DNA from: Bacillota bacterium
Lineage (GTDB): Bacteria; Bacillota; Sulfobacillia; Sulfobacillales; Sulfobacillaceae
DNA: 64,000 nucleotides
Assembly: GCA_023511625.1 (NCBI GenBank)
Contig: JAIMBD010000003.1
Coordinates: 62,001-126,000, forward strand
Direction of reading: 5' to 3'
Under the pieces are notes generated by a model. That model ran no database searches, had not been told where the DNA came from, and saw nothing but the letters and a program-made list of their open reading frames with translations. The translations under genes and the position numbers were made by a program. Positions 17,125-25,745 of the stretch are shown in pieces; position 1 is the first letter of the stretch; every line of letters starts with the position of its first letter.

Positions 17125-17808
17125 ATGGGGGATGCGACGCGGGTTGAGGTCGCGGAAATGGAGGCCCTGGTAACCCGACTGCCAGGGGTGGAGCGGTGTT
17201 ACATCGCCGTCAACGATTGGGGGGCGATCGAGGAAATTCACATCCTGGCCACCGTCGAACGGTCCCCGAAGCAAATCGTGCGCGATGTGGAGAGCGCGCT
17301 CTTGGCACAGTGGGGGATTCGGGTCGATCGCCGGGTCATCTCGGTGGCCCAGGTGGCGGACGGTCCCCAAGTGCGGCCGGGCGGGCGGTTGACCATCGCC
17401 GAGTTTCGCCTCGACCTCGATGCCATCGGCGGAACGGCCACGGCCAGAGTGGTCCTGCAACCGGCCGACGACGACACGGTGCAATACGTCGGGGAATGGA
17501 GGGGGCGGTACCTTCCGAGCCATCACCTGCGGCCGGTGGCGGCGGCCACCGTCGAGGCCCTCAACCAGATTCCCACCGTACGCGAGGCGCTGGCCCTGGC
17601 CGACTTGCAGCAGGTGCAGCTGGCCAACCGCCCGGTGGTGGTGGCGGCAGTCAGCTACCTCAATCCGCGGCGGCGCGAGGAGGTCCTGGTGGGGGCTGTG
17701 GCCGAACGCGGCGATGGCCTCGGGGCAGCCGTGCGAGCCGTGCTGGATGCGGTCAACCGCCGACTGGGAGCCGGGTTTGGCGCCGAGCCGGCGCCGGCCC
17801 GCGGGTGA
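17125..17808 (+). CDS. Conserved-looking protein of unknown function between spo0A and hfq
   Basis: A 227-residue soluble protein that I do not recognise. The first half (about 8-75) looks like a small alpha/beta domain: LVTRLPGVERCYIAVNDWGAIEEIHILA, quoted only as landmarks LPGVERCYIAV and GAIEEIHILA, then an amphipathic helix RDVESALLAQWGI. The second half (about 95-215) alternates strands and helices, with FRLDLDAIGGTATARVVLQ and VEALNQIPTVREALALADL. No Cys cluster, P-loop, signal peptide or membrane segment is visible. It lies 79 bp after spo0A and 18 bp before the Hfq-like gene, with which it probably forms an operon. Confidence 0.6.
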   Translation: MGDATRVEVAEMEALVTRLPGVERCYIAVNDWGAIEEIHILATVERSPKQIVRDVESALLAQWGIRVDRRVISVAQVADGPQVRPGGRLTIAEFRLDLDAIGGTATARVVLQPADDDTVQYVGEWRGRYLPSHHLRPVAAATVEALNQIPTVREALALADLQQVQLANRPVVVAAVSYLNPRRREEVLVGAVAERGDGLGAAVRAVLDAVNRRLGAGFGAEPAPARG

Positions 17809-17826
17809 GGAGAGAGGAGAGCGGAG

Positions 17827-18117
17827 ATGGCCGGCAAATGGGTAGAAGTAGTCCCGCGGCCGCGGGGCGAAGGGGTGGTGGTGCGCCCTTTGGCGGAGCC
17901 CACGGGGGCGCGCCACAGCCGAGCCCAAGAGGGGCTGTTCCAGCGCTGGATGCAAGAGAAGACGCCGGTGGAATGCGTCATCGCTGGCGGCGGCAGCGTG
18001 GTCGGACGCTTGGCCGGTTTCGACAGCTACGCCGTGGTGGTGGTAGACCGGGAAGGGGTGGAGCGATTGGTGTTCAAGCACGCCCTGGTCGAGATACGCC
18101 CGGCCGCCAAGCCGTGA
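17827..18117 (+). CDS. hfq: Hfq-family RNA chaperone (Sm-like)
   Basis: A 96-residue protein whose last 70 residues fit Hfq. The helix AQEGLFQRWMQEK leads into Sm1 (VECVIAGGGSVVGRLAGFDSYAVVVV) and Sm2 ends VFKHALVEIRP, equivalent to the YKHAISTI signature of Hfq, keeping the Lys-His pair of the RNA-binding pore. About 25 extra N-terminal residues precede the fold. ATG 17827 follows GAGGAGAGCGGAG. Hfq assists small RNA-mRNA pairing; in spore formers its role is less central. The usual miaA or mutL neighbours are absent. ATGA overlap with the Nudix gene. Confidence 0.75.
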   Translation: MAGKWVEVVPRPRGEGVVVRPLAEPTGARHSRAQEGLFQRWMQEKTPVECVIAGGGSVVGRLAGFDSYAVVVVDREGVERLVFKHALVEIRPAAKP

Positions 18118-18674
18118 TGGGCGAACCCGAGCGGGAAGAGGCGGCCGGGCCGGGTACCGTGGTGTTCGCGGGGCGGACCTTGGCGGTGCGGGTCGACCCG
18201 GTGCAGATCGGGGGGCGGGCCACCACCCGGGAGGTGGTGGTCCGAGTCCCGGCAGTGGCCGTGGTGGCCGAAAACGCCAACGGAGCCGTCTTGGTCATTC
18301 GGCAATTTCGGTGGGCCGTGGGACAGTGGCTGTGGGAGTTGCCGGCCGGCAAGGTGGAAGCCGGGGAGAGCCCGGAGGCCACCGCCCGGCGGGAACTAGA
18401 AGAGGAGACGGGGTGGCGCGCCCGAATCTGGGAGGCCGTCGGGCGTTTCTTCCCCTCTCCGGGCTACACGCAAGAGCAGGTGCACCTGTTCTACGCCACC
18501 GACCTCCATCCGGGCCAGGCCGGCGGTGACGCCGACGAACGGGTCACGGTGGCCTTTTGGGACGCTCAGGCGGTGGACGCCGCACTGGCGGCGGGGGCCG
18601 TGGAAAACGGGATCGCCTGGCTCGGTTTACTGTGGTGGCGGTGCCGGCGCACGGCGAGGCGGCCATGTTGGTAA
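18117..18674 (+). CDS. Nudix hydrolase, ADP-ribose pyrophosphatase type
   Basis: A 185-residue Nudix protein. The Nudix box GX5EX7REUXEEXGU is complete: it starts GKVEAGE, has RRELEEETG, and lies around residues 78-100. An upstream beta-region VVVRVPAVAVVAENANGAVLVI and the motif QWLWELPAGK are typical of the ADP-ribose pyrophosphatase NudF, which hydrolyses ADP-ribose to AMP and ribose 5-phosphate. Substrate specificity cannot be fixed from sequence alone. ATG at 18117 overlaps the hfq stop; the end overlaps the EndoQ-like gene by 10 bp. Confidence 0.85.
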   Translation: MGEPEREEAAGPGTVVFAGRTLAVRVDPVQIGGRATTREVVVRVPAVAVVAENANGAVLVIRQFRWAVGQWLWELPAGKVEAGESPEATARRELEEETGWRARIWEAVGRFFPSPGYTQEQVHLFYATDLHPGQAGGDADERVTVAFWDAQAVDAALAAGAVENGIAWLGLLWWRCRRTARRPCW

Positions 18675-19810
18675 CGGCTGACCTGCACGTACACCTCGGG
18701 CAGGATCCGGCAGGACATCCGGTCAAGATCCCGTCGAGCCGCGCGATGACCCTAGAGGCAGTGGTGGCGCGGGCTCGCGCCTTCGGGCTTGACGCGGTGG
18801 GATTGGTGGATGGGCTCAATCCCTGTCTCGGTGCGGCCCTGGAGTCTTGGGTGGCAGAGGGCCGGGCGGTCCCGTTCGAAGCCGGCTACCATCTGCCGGA
18901 GAGCGGGCTTGCGCTGCTCGTGGGGGTGGAGTGCGAACTGCCGTTGCCGGGAGCGGGCCAGTGGGCACATTATGTCTGGTTTCCAGCCCGGCGGGCAGAT
19001 CTCGCGCGGCGCCTCGGCAAGGCCCTGGAGCGGCTCCGCAACCCTTGCCTCAGCACGCCGCGCCTTCCGGTTGACCCCCAAGAGGTGGCCAGCTGGGGCG
19101 GGGTCTTTTTCCCCGCCCACGCCTTTACCCCCTTTCGCGGGGCACTGGCCTTGTGGCCTTCCCTCTATCCTCCGAAGGTGCGGTGGCTTGAGCTCGGGCT
19201 TTCGGCCAACACCGCCATGGCTGCCGCCATTCCCGCATTGGCCGAGGTGACCTTCTTGACCCATTCCGACGCCCACTCTTTGGAGATGGTGGGCCGAGAG
19301 TTCACCTGCTACGACGCAGGAGATCTGACACCCGACGGGGTGTGGGAGGCGGTCTTCCAGGGGCGGGTGGTGGCCAACGTGGGTGTGCCGCCGGCGCTTG
19401 GCAAGTACCACCGGGCGCGATGCCGTAACGGCCACTTCGTCGAGCCGCCCGACCTCGCCCAGTGCCCCGAGTGCGGCGCCGAGGTGGTGCGGGGCGTGGC
19501 GCCTCGGATTTTGGCCCTGGGTGGGGCCGAGACGGGGAGCCTCCCTCGCCCGCCGTATCGGGAACGGGTGCCATGGGCCTGGGTGCCGGGCTTTGGGCCG
19601 GGTCGATTAAGCCGGGTGCGCCGTGCCTTTTCCGACTTGGCCGCACGCGAGGTGGTGGATCCGGCTTGGTTCGAGGCCGAGGTCGGCCGGGGCGCCGGCT
19701 TGGCCGTTCATCGCCTGCGCCGAGGCGAGCTGCAACTTTTCGGCGGCGGAGGCGGTCGGTGGGGCCGGGTGGTCTTGGACGAGGCACCGAGCGGTCGCGG
19801 TCAGGTATAA
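18665..19810 (+). CDS. PHP-domain protein, endonuclease Q family
   Basis: A 381-residue protein with an N-terminal PHP phosphoesterase domain: TADLHVHLG binds metal, with further His/Asp in FFPAHAFTPF, LTHSDAHS and the region between. A zinc-ribbon follows (RCRNGH then CPECG, about residues 260-280) and a C-terminal alpha/beta part. This order is that of endonuclease Q, which nicks DNA 5' of deaminated bases; bacterial homologues are often labelled DNA helicase or hypothetical. ATG 18665 sits in the Nudix gene tail. Pairing with a Nudix enzyme fits a nucleic-acid or nucleotide damage role, which is my inference. Confidence 0.72.
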   Translation: MLVTADLHVHLGQDPAGHPVKIPSSRAMTLEAVVARARAFGLDAVGLVDGLNPCLGAALESWVAEGRAVPFEAGYHLPESGLALLVGVECELPLPGAGQWAHYVWFPARRADLARRLGKALERLRNPCLSTPRLPVDPQEVASWGGVFFPAHAFTPFRGALALWPSLYPPKVRWLELGLSANTAMAAAIPALAEVTFLTHSDAHSLEMVGREFTCYDAGDLTPDGVWEAVFQGRVVANVGVPPALGKYHRARCRNGHFVEPPDLAQCPECGAEVVRGVAPRILALGGAETGSLPRPPYRERVPWAWVPGFGPGRLSRVRRAFSDLAAREVVDPAWFEAEVGRGAGLAVHRLRRGELQLFGGGGGRWGRVVLDEAPSGRGQV

Positions 19811-19850
19811 AGCGCACCGCCGCAACATACCGTGCGGGGGAGGGAACGGT

Positions 19851-20483
19851 ATGCGCGGTGGGCGATGGGGGTTTGTGGTCGAACGCGAGTGCCGCCGGTA
19901 CCTCGGGTTCGGACTCGCCAGCTTGGGGGGCGTCACCTTAGGCGGCGTGTTTGGCCTTTTGGCCTTTTCCGTCTTGACGCCGGCCGAACGGTCGGGGCTG
20001 GCGGCGGCGCTCCGGGCCCTTTTGGCCGGATTGGCCCGCGGGGTTATGCCGGCAGGGGCGTTCGCCGCGGCTCTAGTCGCCAACCTCAAGAGTCTCGGGC
20101 TGGTCTACCTCCTCGGCCTGTCGGTGGTCGGGGTGCCGCTGGTGTTGGCGGCCCTCTTCTTGCGGGGCTTCGTGGTCGGGTTTAGCTTGGGCGTCTTGTG
20201 GGGAGACCGCACCGAAGCGGGCATCGGTTGGCTTCTCGGGGCGGTGGCTGTTCAGAACCTCTTATGGGTGCCGGCCTTGGTGGTCACAGGGGCGCTGGCC
20301 CTGGCCTTTTCCTGGTGGCTGGTCAAAGGGCGCCAGCTTTCGAGCCAGGGGGGGCTTTTCGCCGAGTTTGCCCGGTACACCACCGGCGCCCTGGTCATGG
20401 CGCTGGTGGCCGTCGCCGCCACGGGATGGGAGGTGTTCTTGGCACCGACTGTGCTGCACTGGGTCTTGCGGGCTACGCCATAA
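19851..20483 (+). CDS. spoIIM: Stage II sporulation protein M
   Basis: A 210-residue integral membrane protein of the SpoIIM/DUF95 family, with five or six hydrophobic segments, the conserved NLKSLGLVYLLG and FLRGFVVGFSLGVLW. With SpoIID and SpoIIP it drives septal peptidoglycan degradation and engulfment in the mother cell. ATG 19851 follows GGGGGAGGGAACGGT. About 20 bp upstream, CATAC (19826-19830) with TATAA (19806-19810) weakly resembles a sigma-E -10/-35 pair; not strong enough to list separately. It stands between the EndoQ-type gene and ald. Confidence 0.85.
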   Translation: MRGGRWGFVVERECRRYLGFGLASLGGVTLGGVFGLLAFSVLTPAERSGLAAALRALLAGLARGVMPAGAFAAALVANLKSLGLVYLLGLSVVGVPLVLAALFLRGFVVGFSLGVLWGDRTEAGIGWLLGAVAVQNLLWVPALVVTGALALAFSWWLVKGRQLSSQGGLFAEFARYTTGALVMALVAVAATGWEVFLAPTVLHWVLRATP

Positions 20484-20561
20484 AGGGCGAGGGGACAAGC
20501 ATCCCGGGGCTTCGACATGGTACACTACTGCCAAGACGAGCCGGGGAAGAGGGAGGCGCTT

Positions 20562-21683
20562 ATGCGGATCGGAGTGCCCAAAGAGCGGAAGCCCGACGAG
20601 TACCGGGTAGCCCTGACGCCCGGTGGAGTAGCCAGCCTGGTGCGTGACGGCCATCAGGTGCAGGTGGAGGCCGGGGCCGGGGAGGGCAGTGGGTTCGGCG
20701 ACGACCAATATCGGGCGGTGGGCGCCGAGGTGGTGCCTTCGGCCGAGGCGGTGTGGAGCACGGCGGAGATGGTGGTGAAGGTCAAGGAGCCGTTGCCGGA
20801 GGAGTACCGCTTCTTTCGGCCTGACCTCGTCCTCGTCGGCTACCTGCACCTGGCACCGGAACCGGAACTGACCCGGGCCTTGATCGATTCGGGCATGGCG
20901 GCCATCGGCTACGAGACCATCCAACTCGACGACGGGAGTCTGCCCCTGCTCGAACCGATGAGCGAGGTGGCCGGGCGCATGGCGGCCCAGGTCGGGGCGC
21001 AGTTCTTGGAACGCGCCTGGGGCGGTCGGGGAGTGTTGTTGGGCGGCGTTCCGGGCGTCCTTCCCGGGCGGGTGGTGGTGGTCGGCGGGGGGATCGTCGG
21101 CACCAACGCCGCCCGCGTCGCCTTGGGCCTGGGGGCCGAGGTGACGGTGTTGGACGTGGACCCGCGCCGCTTGCGTTGGTTGGACGATTACTTCCGCGGC
21201 CAGGTGCGCACGCTGTTTTCCACTCCGTACAATCTGGCCCAGGTCGTGGAGGGGGCCGACCTGGTGGTCGGAGCCGTGCTTATCCCCGGCGCCAAGGCGC
21301 CGCATCTCGTCACCGAGGCGATGGTCCGGAGCATGGGGCCGGGAGCAGTGGTGGTGGATGTCGCCGTCGACCAAGGGGGATCGGTGGAGACCGTAGACCA
21401 TCCCACCACGCACTCCCATCCCACCTATGTCCGCCACGGGGTCATCCATTACGCCGTCGCCAACATGCCCGGTGCCGTGCCCCGCACGGCTACCTACGCG
21501 CTGACCCACGCCAGCCTCGACTGGATCCGGGAGCTGGCCGCGTCCCCATTGGAGGCGGCGTTGCGGCGCCGCCCGGCCCTGGCGCGGGGCCTCAACGTGT
21601 ATCGGGGGCGGGTGACCCATCCGCGCGTGGCCGAAGCCCACCGACTACCGTGGGCCGACTGGACGGAGGTGGCGGCGCGGTGA
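20562..21683 (+). CDS. ald: Alanine dehydrogenase
   Basis: A 373-residue NAD-dependent L-alanine dehydrogenase. The sequence opens with the family N-terminus MRIGVPKERKPDEYRVALTP; the lysine in VVKVKEPLP (about residue 73) and the His in YLHLAPEP (about 95) belong to the active site. The Rossmann nucleotide fold shows VVVVGGGIVGTNAARVALGLG. The C-terminus has VDVAVDQGGSVET and the alanine-binding NMPGAVPRTATYAL. In spore formers Ald supports alanine use during sporulation. ATG 20562 follows AAGAGGGAGG; the stop overlaps xerD as GTGA. Confidence 0.95.
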   Translation: MRIGVPKERKPDEYRVALTPGGVASLVRDGHQVQVEAGAGEGSGFGDDQYRAVGAEVVPSAEAVWSTAEMVVKVKEPLPEEYRFFRPDLVLVGYLHLAPEPELTRALIDSGMAAIGYETIQLDDGSLPLLEPMSEVAGRMAAQVGAQFLERAWGGRGVLLGGVPGVLPGRVVVVGGGIVGTNAARVALGLGAEVTVLDVDPRRLRWLDDYFRGQVRTLFSTPYNLAQVVEGADLVVGAVLIPGAKAPHLVTEAMVRSMGPGAVVVDVAVDQGGSVETVDHPTTHSHPTYVRHGVIHYAVANMPGAVPRTATYALTHASLDWIRELAASPLEAALRRRPALARGLNVYRGRVTHPRVAEAHRLPWADWTEVAAR

Positions 21684-22555
21684 CGCCGATGCCCGGCCTC
21701 GGTGAATTTTTGGCCCACCTCGGCTTGGAACGACACCTGTCGCGGGCCACTCTGGCCGCCTACGAAGCCGACCTGTTGGCCTTCTGGGAGTTCTGCGGCG
21801 AGGACCCGGCAGCCGTGCACGACCCTGGGTGGGGGAACCGGTTTCTGGCCGCCGAGCGCGAACGGGGCCGCAGTGCCGCCACCGTGGCGCGCCGGCGGGC
21901 GGCGCTCGCGCGGTGGTACCGGTATTGGAACCCGCCGACATCGGAGGACGGCGCTCCCGTTCTGGCGCCCGTGCGCGTGGAGCGACCCTTGCCGACGGTG
22001 TTGTCGTCCAAGGCCGTAGACGCGCTCTTGGCAGCCCCCGATGTCGGACGGCCACAGGGTCTTCGCGACCGCGCCTTGTTGGAGGTGCTCTATGCCACGG
22101 GGCTGAGGGTGAGCGAGGTCATTGCCGTGGAGCTGGAAGACCTGTGGTGGGATCCTCCGCGGGTGCGCTGCCGGGGCAAGGGCGGCCGGGAGCGGGTGGT
22201 GCCGATGGGTCGCCATGCCCGCTTTTGGCTCAGCCGGTACCTCGATGAGGTGCGCCCGAAGTGGGCCCTCCGCCGCGGAGAGGCGGCCGTCTTCCTCACC
22301 CGGCAGGGTCGGCGGTTTACCCGGCAAGGCGTTTTTAAACTGGTGCGGCGATACGCCGAGCGTGCTGGGTTGGCTCCGGTCTCGCCCCACCAGTGGCGCC
22401 ACACCTTCGCCACCCACCTTTTGGAAGGCGGAGCCGACTTGCGGGCCGTGCAGGCGCTTTTAGGCCACGAGGACATCACCACCACCCAGATCTACACCCA
22501 CGTGGAGCGACACCGCATCGGGCCGGCCTATCGCGCCCATCATCCCCGAGCCTGA
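21680..22555 (+). CDS. xerD: Tyrosine recombinase XerD (XerC/D family)
   Basis: A 291-residue site-specific recombinase. An N-terminal SAM-like core-binding domain (residues 1-90) is followed by the catalytic domain with the full set: Arg in YATGLRVSEV, Lys in the beta-hairpin CRGKGGRERVVP, HxxR in HQWRHTFATHLLEGG, His in LLGHEDITTT and the nucleophile Tyr in TQIYTHV. XerCD resolves chromosome dimers at dif. GTG 21680 is favoured because GGAGGT at 21665-21670 lies 9 nt upstream; an ATG at 21689 is possible. The order ald-xerD-deoB-dacF matches the xerD-deoB-dacF-spoIIA block of Bacilli and Clostridia. Confidence 0.9.
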   Translation: MTPMPGLGEFLAHLGLERHLSRATLAAYEADLLAFWEFCGEDPAAVHDPGWGNRFLAAERERGRSAATVARRRAALARWYRYWNPPTSEDGAPVLAPVRVERPLPTVLSSKAVDALLAAPDVGRPQGLRDRALLEVLYATGLRVSEVIAVELEDLWWDPPRVRCRGKGGRERVVPMGRHARFWLSRYLDEVRPKWALRRGEAAVFLTRQGRRFTRQGVFKLVRRYAERAGLAPVSPHQWRHTFATHLLEGGADLRAVQALLGHEDITTTQIYTHVERHRIGPAYRAHHPRA

Positions 22556-22598
22556 GGGCGACAGCGGCCGACGCGTCGGTCATGGGGGAGGATCTGCG

Positions 22599-23762
22599 AT
22601 GCGGTTGGTGTGGGTGGTCCTGGACTCGGTCGGGATCGGGGCGGCACCAGATGCCGACGCCTTCGGCGACGCCGGAGCCAACACCGTGGCCCACGTGCTC
22701 GAGGCGACCGGCGTGGCCTTGCCCCATCTTGAGGCCATGGGCTTAGGCGCGCTGGTTCGCATGTCGGAAAACGCGAGGGGACCCGTTTTAGGCCGCGCCT
22801 TTCGCGTGCATCCGGAGGGCCGCGGGAAGGACAGCCTGGCCGGGCATTGGGAGATGGCGGGCCTCTCCGTGGACCGGCCGTTCCCCGTCTATCCCCACGG
22901 GTTTCCGCCGGAGGTGGTCGCGGCCCTGGAACAGGCGTTGGGCGTTCCTATCCTGGCCAATGCCGTCGGCTCGGGGACGGCGCTCCTCGAAGCCTTCGGC
23001 CCCGAACACCTTGCCACCGGCCGCCCCATCGTCTACACGTCCGCCGACAGCGTGTTGCAGATCGCGGCCCACGAAGCGGTGGTGCCGCGCGAGCAGCTTT
23101 ACGCGTGGTGCGAGTCAGCGCGCCGGGTCATGGACGGGCCACACCGCGTAGGCCGCGTCATCGCCCGACCCTTCACGGGGTCGCCGGGACGGTTTGTGCG
23201 CACGGCAGGGCGTCACGACTGGGTGGCAGAGCCACCGGGGCGGCTGTTGCCCGAACACTTGCAGGCGATGGGGGTCTTTACGCTGGCCATCGGCAAGATC
23301 GCCGACCTTTACGCCCACCGCGGCTTTTCCCACACCGTGGCCACGGCCGACAACGCCGAGGGCATCGCGGCCGTGACCCAGGCCCTAAAGTGCGTGGCCG
23401 GACCCGCACTGATCCAAGCCAACTTGGTCGATTTCGACAGCCGCTACGGCCACCGCCGCGACTCCGCGGGCTACGCCCGGGCCTTGGCAGAGCTGGACCA
23501 GGCGCTCCCCACCTGGTGGGATCTCTTGTCGGACGACGACCAGCTCTGGATTACCGCCGATCATGGGTGCGACCCTACCTTTCGTGGAACCGATCACACC
23601 CGGGAGGACGTCCCGTGGCTGGTCTTCGGCCGCGGCGTCAAACCCGGCCGCGGGGGCATCCGCTACAGCCTGCGCGACCTTGGGGCGACGGCCGCCGCCT
23701 TGTTCGGCGCCGGACCGTGGCCCGGCCAGGCCGCCAACCTCGACGCCGACGTCGGGGTATGA
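22599..23762 (+). CDS. deoB: Phosphopentomutase
   Basis: A 387-residue alkaline-phosphatase-superfamily mutase that interconverts ribose (or deoxyribose) 1- and 5-phosphates in nucleoside salvage. Metal and catalytic segments: VLDSVGIGAAPDA at the N-terminus, GKDSLAGHWEMAG, the catalytic-Thr region, VDFDSRYGHRRDSAGYA and ITADHGCDPTFRGTDHTRE. ATG 22599 follows GGGGGAGGATCTGCG. It stands 43 bp after xerD and 63 bp before the D,D-carboxypeptidase gene. Confidence 0.95.
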   Translation: MRLVWVVLDSVGIGAAPDADAFGDAGANTVAHVLEATGVALPHLEAMGLGALVRMSENARGPVLGRAFRVHPEGRGKDSLAGHWEMAGLSVDRPFPVYPHGFPPEVVAALEQALGVPILANAVGSGTALLEAFGPEHLATGRPIVYTSADSVLQIAAHEAVVPREQLYAWCESARRVMDGPHRVGRVIARPFTGSPGRFVRTAGRHDWVAEPPGRLLPEHLQAMGVFTLAIGKIADLYAHRGFSHTVATADNAEGIAAVTQALKCVAGPALIQANLVDFDSRYGHRRDSAGYARALAELDQALPTWWDLLSDDDQLWITADHGCDPTFRGTDHTREDVPWLVFGRGVKPGRGGIRYSLRDLGATAAALFGAGPWPGQAANLDADVGV

Positions 23763-23825
23763 TTCCGGTCCCGCCCGCCTACACTAGCCCCGAATTCCCG
23801 GCAGACGGGCAAGGGGGGGTTGACG

Positions 23826-25022
23826 ATGTGGCGGTGGTGGAGCATCGGCTTGGCCTGGGCACTGGCGGGCGCCTTCGGCGGCGTCGCGCAGGCCTTCGCG
23901 CCGCCCCCGAGCCCGCCGCCTCCCATCACGGCCAAGGCGGCGCTCCTGGAGAGCGCCGACGGCCAGGTGTTGTTCGCCCACAACGCGCACACCCCGTTGC
24001 CGATCGCCAGCGTGACGAAGCTCATGACCTTGTACCTGGTGGTGCGGGCCGTGGAACGCGGGCGCATCCACCTTCAGGACCGGGTGCCGGTCTCGGAAGG
24101 GGCGTGGCGGGTCGGGGGGTCGCAGATCTGGCTCGAGCCGGGCGAACGGTTGACGGTGGACGAACTTTTGCGCGCCGTAGCCGTGGGGTCGGCCAACGAC
24201 GCCGCCTACGCCCTCGGCGAGTATCTGGCCGGGTCCGAGGAGGCCTTCGTCGCCGCCATGAACCGCACCGCGGCACGGCTCGGCATGCGCCAGACCCACT
24301 TCCAAAACCCCCACGGCCTCCACCATCCTCAGCACTACGCTACGGCCTACGACCTCGGGCTTTTGGCGCGCCACGCCGTGCGGCATCCGCTGCTCTTGCG
24401 CTATACCCGGCAGTGGCAGGACCGCACCCTGCGCAACGGCAAAGGGGGCACCTTGTGGCTCATCAACCAGAACCGGCTCCTCCGCACCTATCCCGGAACC
24501 GATGGGTTGAAGACCGGCTACACCAGGGAAGCCGGGTTTTGCCTGGTGGCCACAGCCGTGCGCGACCACACCCGGCTCATCGCCGTGGTGCTGGGCGAGC
24601 CCACCAGCCAGGCGCGCTTTGCCGATGCCGCTGCGCTCTTGACGTGGGGATTTGACCACTACCAAACCGTGCCGGTGGCAAAGGCCGGGATGGCGTGGGG
24701 CCGGGTGCGCGTAGACCGCGGTGCGGCGGAGGCCGTAACGGCCGTCGCGCCGCACCCTGTAGCCGTCACGGTTCCCAAGGGGGAGGCGCCTATGGTCCAG
24801 GTACGAGCCAGTCTGCCTGAACGGGTGACGGCGCCGGTTGCGGTGGGCCAGCGGCTGGGGACTTTGACGGTGTCGGTGGGGGACCGGGTGGTGCGCGAGG
24901 TGCCCTTGGTGGCCCAGGCGGCAGTGCGGCGGGTGTCGTGGCCGGAACTCTTCTGGCGGACGTGGTGGCAGGTGGTGGGAACGGCTGTGGCTCCAGGTGC
25001 GAAGGGAGGAGCGATCCCATGA
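23826..25022 (+). CDS. dacF: D-alanyl-D-alanine carboxypeptidase (DacF/PBP5 type)
   Basis: A 398-residue exported low-molecular-weight penicillin-binding protein. Signal peptide: WWSIGLAWALAGAFGGVAQAFA. The S11 peptidase domain has SxxK in ASVTKLM, SxN in GSANDAAYA and KTG in GLKTGYT, in the expected order. A C-terminal beta-rich PBP5-C domain (about 285-370) and an amphipathic anchor end the protein. It trims pentapeptide stems of peptidoglycan. Placed just before the spoIIA operon, it matches B. subtilis dacF, which is forespore-expressed. ATG 23826 is preferred over TTG 23820, which lies within the Shine-Dalgarno. Confidence 0.92.
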   Translation: MWRWWSIGLAWALAGAFGGVAQAFAPPPSPPPPITAKAALLESADGQVLFAHNAHTPLPIASVTKLMTLYLVVRAVERGRIHLQDRVPVSEGAWRVGGSQIWLEPGERLTVDELLRAVAVGSANDAAYALGEYLAGSEEAFVAAMNRTAARLGMRQTHFQNPHGLHHPQHYATAYDLGLLARHAVRHPLLLRYTRQWQDRTLRNGKGGTLWLINQNRLLRTYPGTDGLKTGYTREAGFCLVATAVRDHTRLIAVVLGEPTSQARFADAAALLTWGFDHYQTVPVAKAGMAWGRVRVDRGAAEAVTAVAPHPVAVTVPKGEAPMVQVRASLPERVTAPVAVGQRLGTLTVSVGDRVVREVPLVAQAAVRRVSWPELFWRTWWQVVGTAVAPGAKGGAIP

Positions 25023-25630
25023 CGCCATCGTTGGAGGCGGTCCGGCGCCGCTTGCTTCAAGAGGTGGAGCGCCTGCGCCGCCGCTTGGCGGCCAGCGAGA
25101 CCGAGACCGTGGGAGAGCTGTCGAGTTACGACAACCACCCGGCAGACCTTGGGGCCGAGACGGCGGCCCGGTCGTTAGACCTCGGACTGCAGCGCGGTTT
25201 AAGCCGACGGTTGCGCGAAGCCGAGCGCGCCCTGGACAAGGTGGCAGCCGGCACCTATGGGCAGTGCGACCGGTGCGGCGGGCCCATCGAGGCGGCGCGG
25301 CTTGAGGCAATGCCTTGGGCAGTCTACTGCCGCAGTTGCCAAGCGGCATCGGACGAAGAGGTCGACGCCCGACGGCGCAGTGCCGGGCGGCCGGCGCCCT
25401 GGGAGGAAGTGGGCGCACTGTGGAGCTACGGGACCTCCGACTCTCCCCAGGATGAACCGGGCCAAGTGGACTACCACGAAGGGCCGCCCTTGGCGTTTCG
25501 GGAACCGTCGGGGACGGTGGAACCGGTCGAGGGGTGGGTGGACCAGCACGGCGCGGTGTTGTGGGACGCCGTCCGCCAACAGCCCCATCGTTCTGGGCGC
25601 GACACGGCTTTGGAATCTGACGAATATTGA
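25019..25630 (+). CDS. TraR/DksA C4-type zinc-finger protein (YteA-like)
   Basis: A 203-residue protein. An N-terminal coiled coil (residues 1-75, with EVERLRRRLAASETETVGEL and SYDNHPADLGAE) leads to the C4 zinc finger GQCDRCGGPIEAARLEAMP, then YCRSCQ. This is the DksA/TraR arrangement; the YteA subfamily of spore formers keeps the DNHPAD-type motif seen here. The last 70 residues are acidic and without recognised fold. DksA-type proteins bind the secondary channel of RNA polymerase; the function of the YteA branch is not established. ATG 25019 overlaps the dacF stop; SD GAAGGGAGGAG. Confidence 0.8.
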   Translation: MTPSLEAVRRRLLQEVERLRRRLAASETETVGELSSYDNHPADLGAETAARSLDLGLQRGLSRRLREAERALDKVAAGTYGQCDRCGGPIEAARLEAMPWAVYCRSCQAASDEEVDARRRSAGRPAPWEEVGALWSYGTSDSPQDEPGQVDYHEGPPLAFREPSGTVEPVEGWVDQHGAVLWDAVRQQPHRSGRDTALESDEY

Positions 25631-25645
25631 GGGGCATTTTTTCCG

Positions 25646-25670
25646 ACGGCGGCCACAAGCCGCCGTTTTT
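25646..25670 (+). terminator. Rho-independent terminator before the spoIIA operon
   Basis: Stem ACGGCGGC (25646-25653) with GCCGCCGT (25659-25666), CACAA loop, then a run of five T. It closes the deoB-dacF-yteA-like unit. Confidence 0.9.
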
Positions 25671-25745
25671 CGCGCCGTGGACGGGCTATGATTAAGCGCG
25701 AAGGCAACGTTGCTCACCCTGCATCGAGCGGCGGAAGGAGCGACC

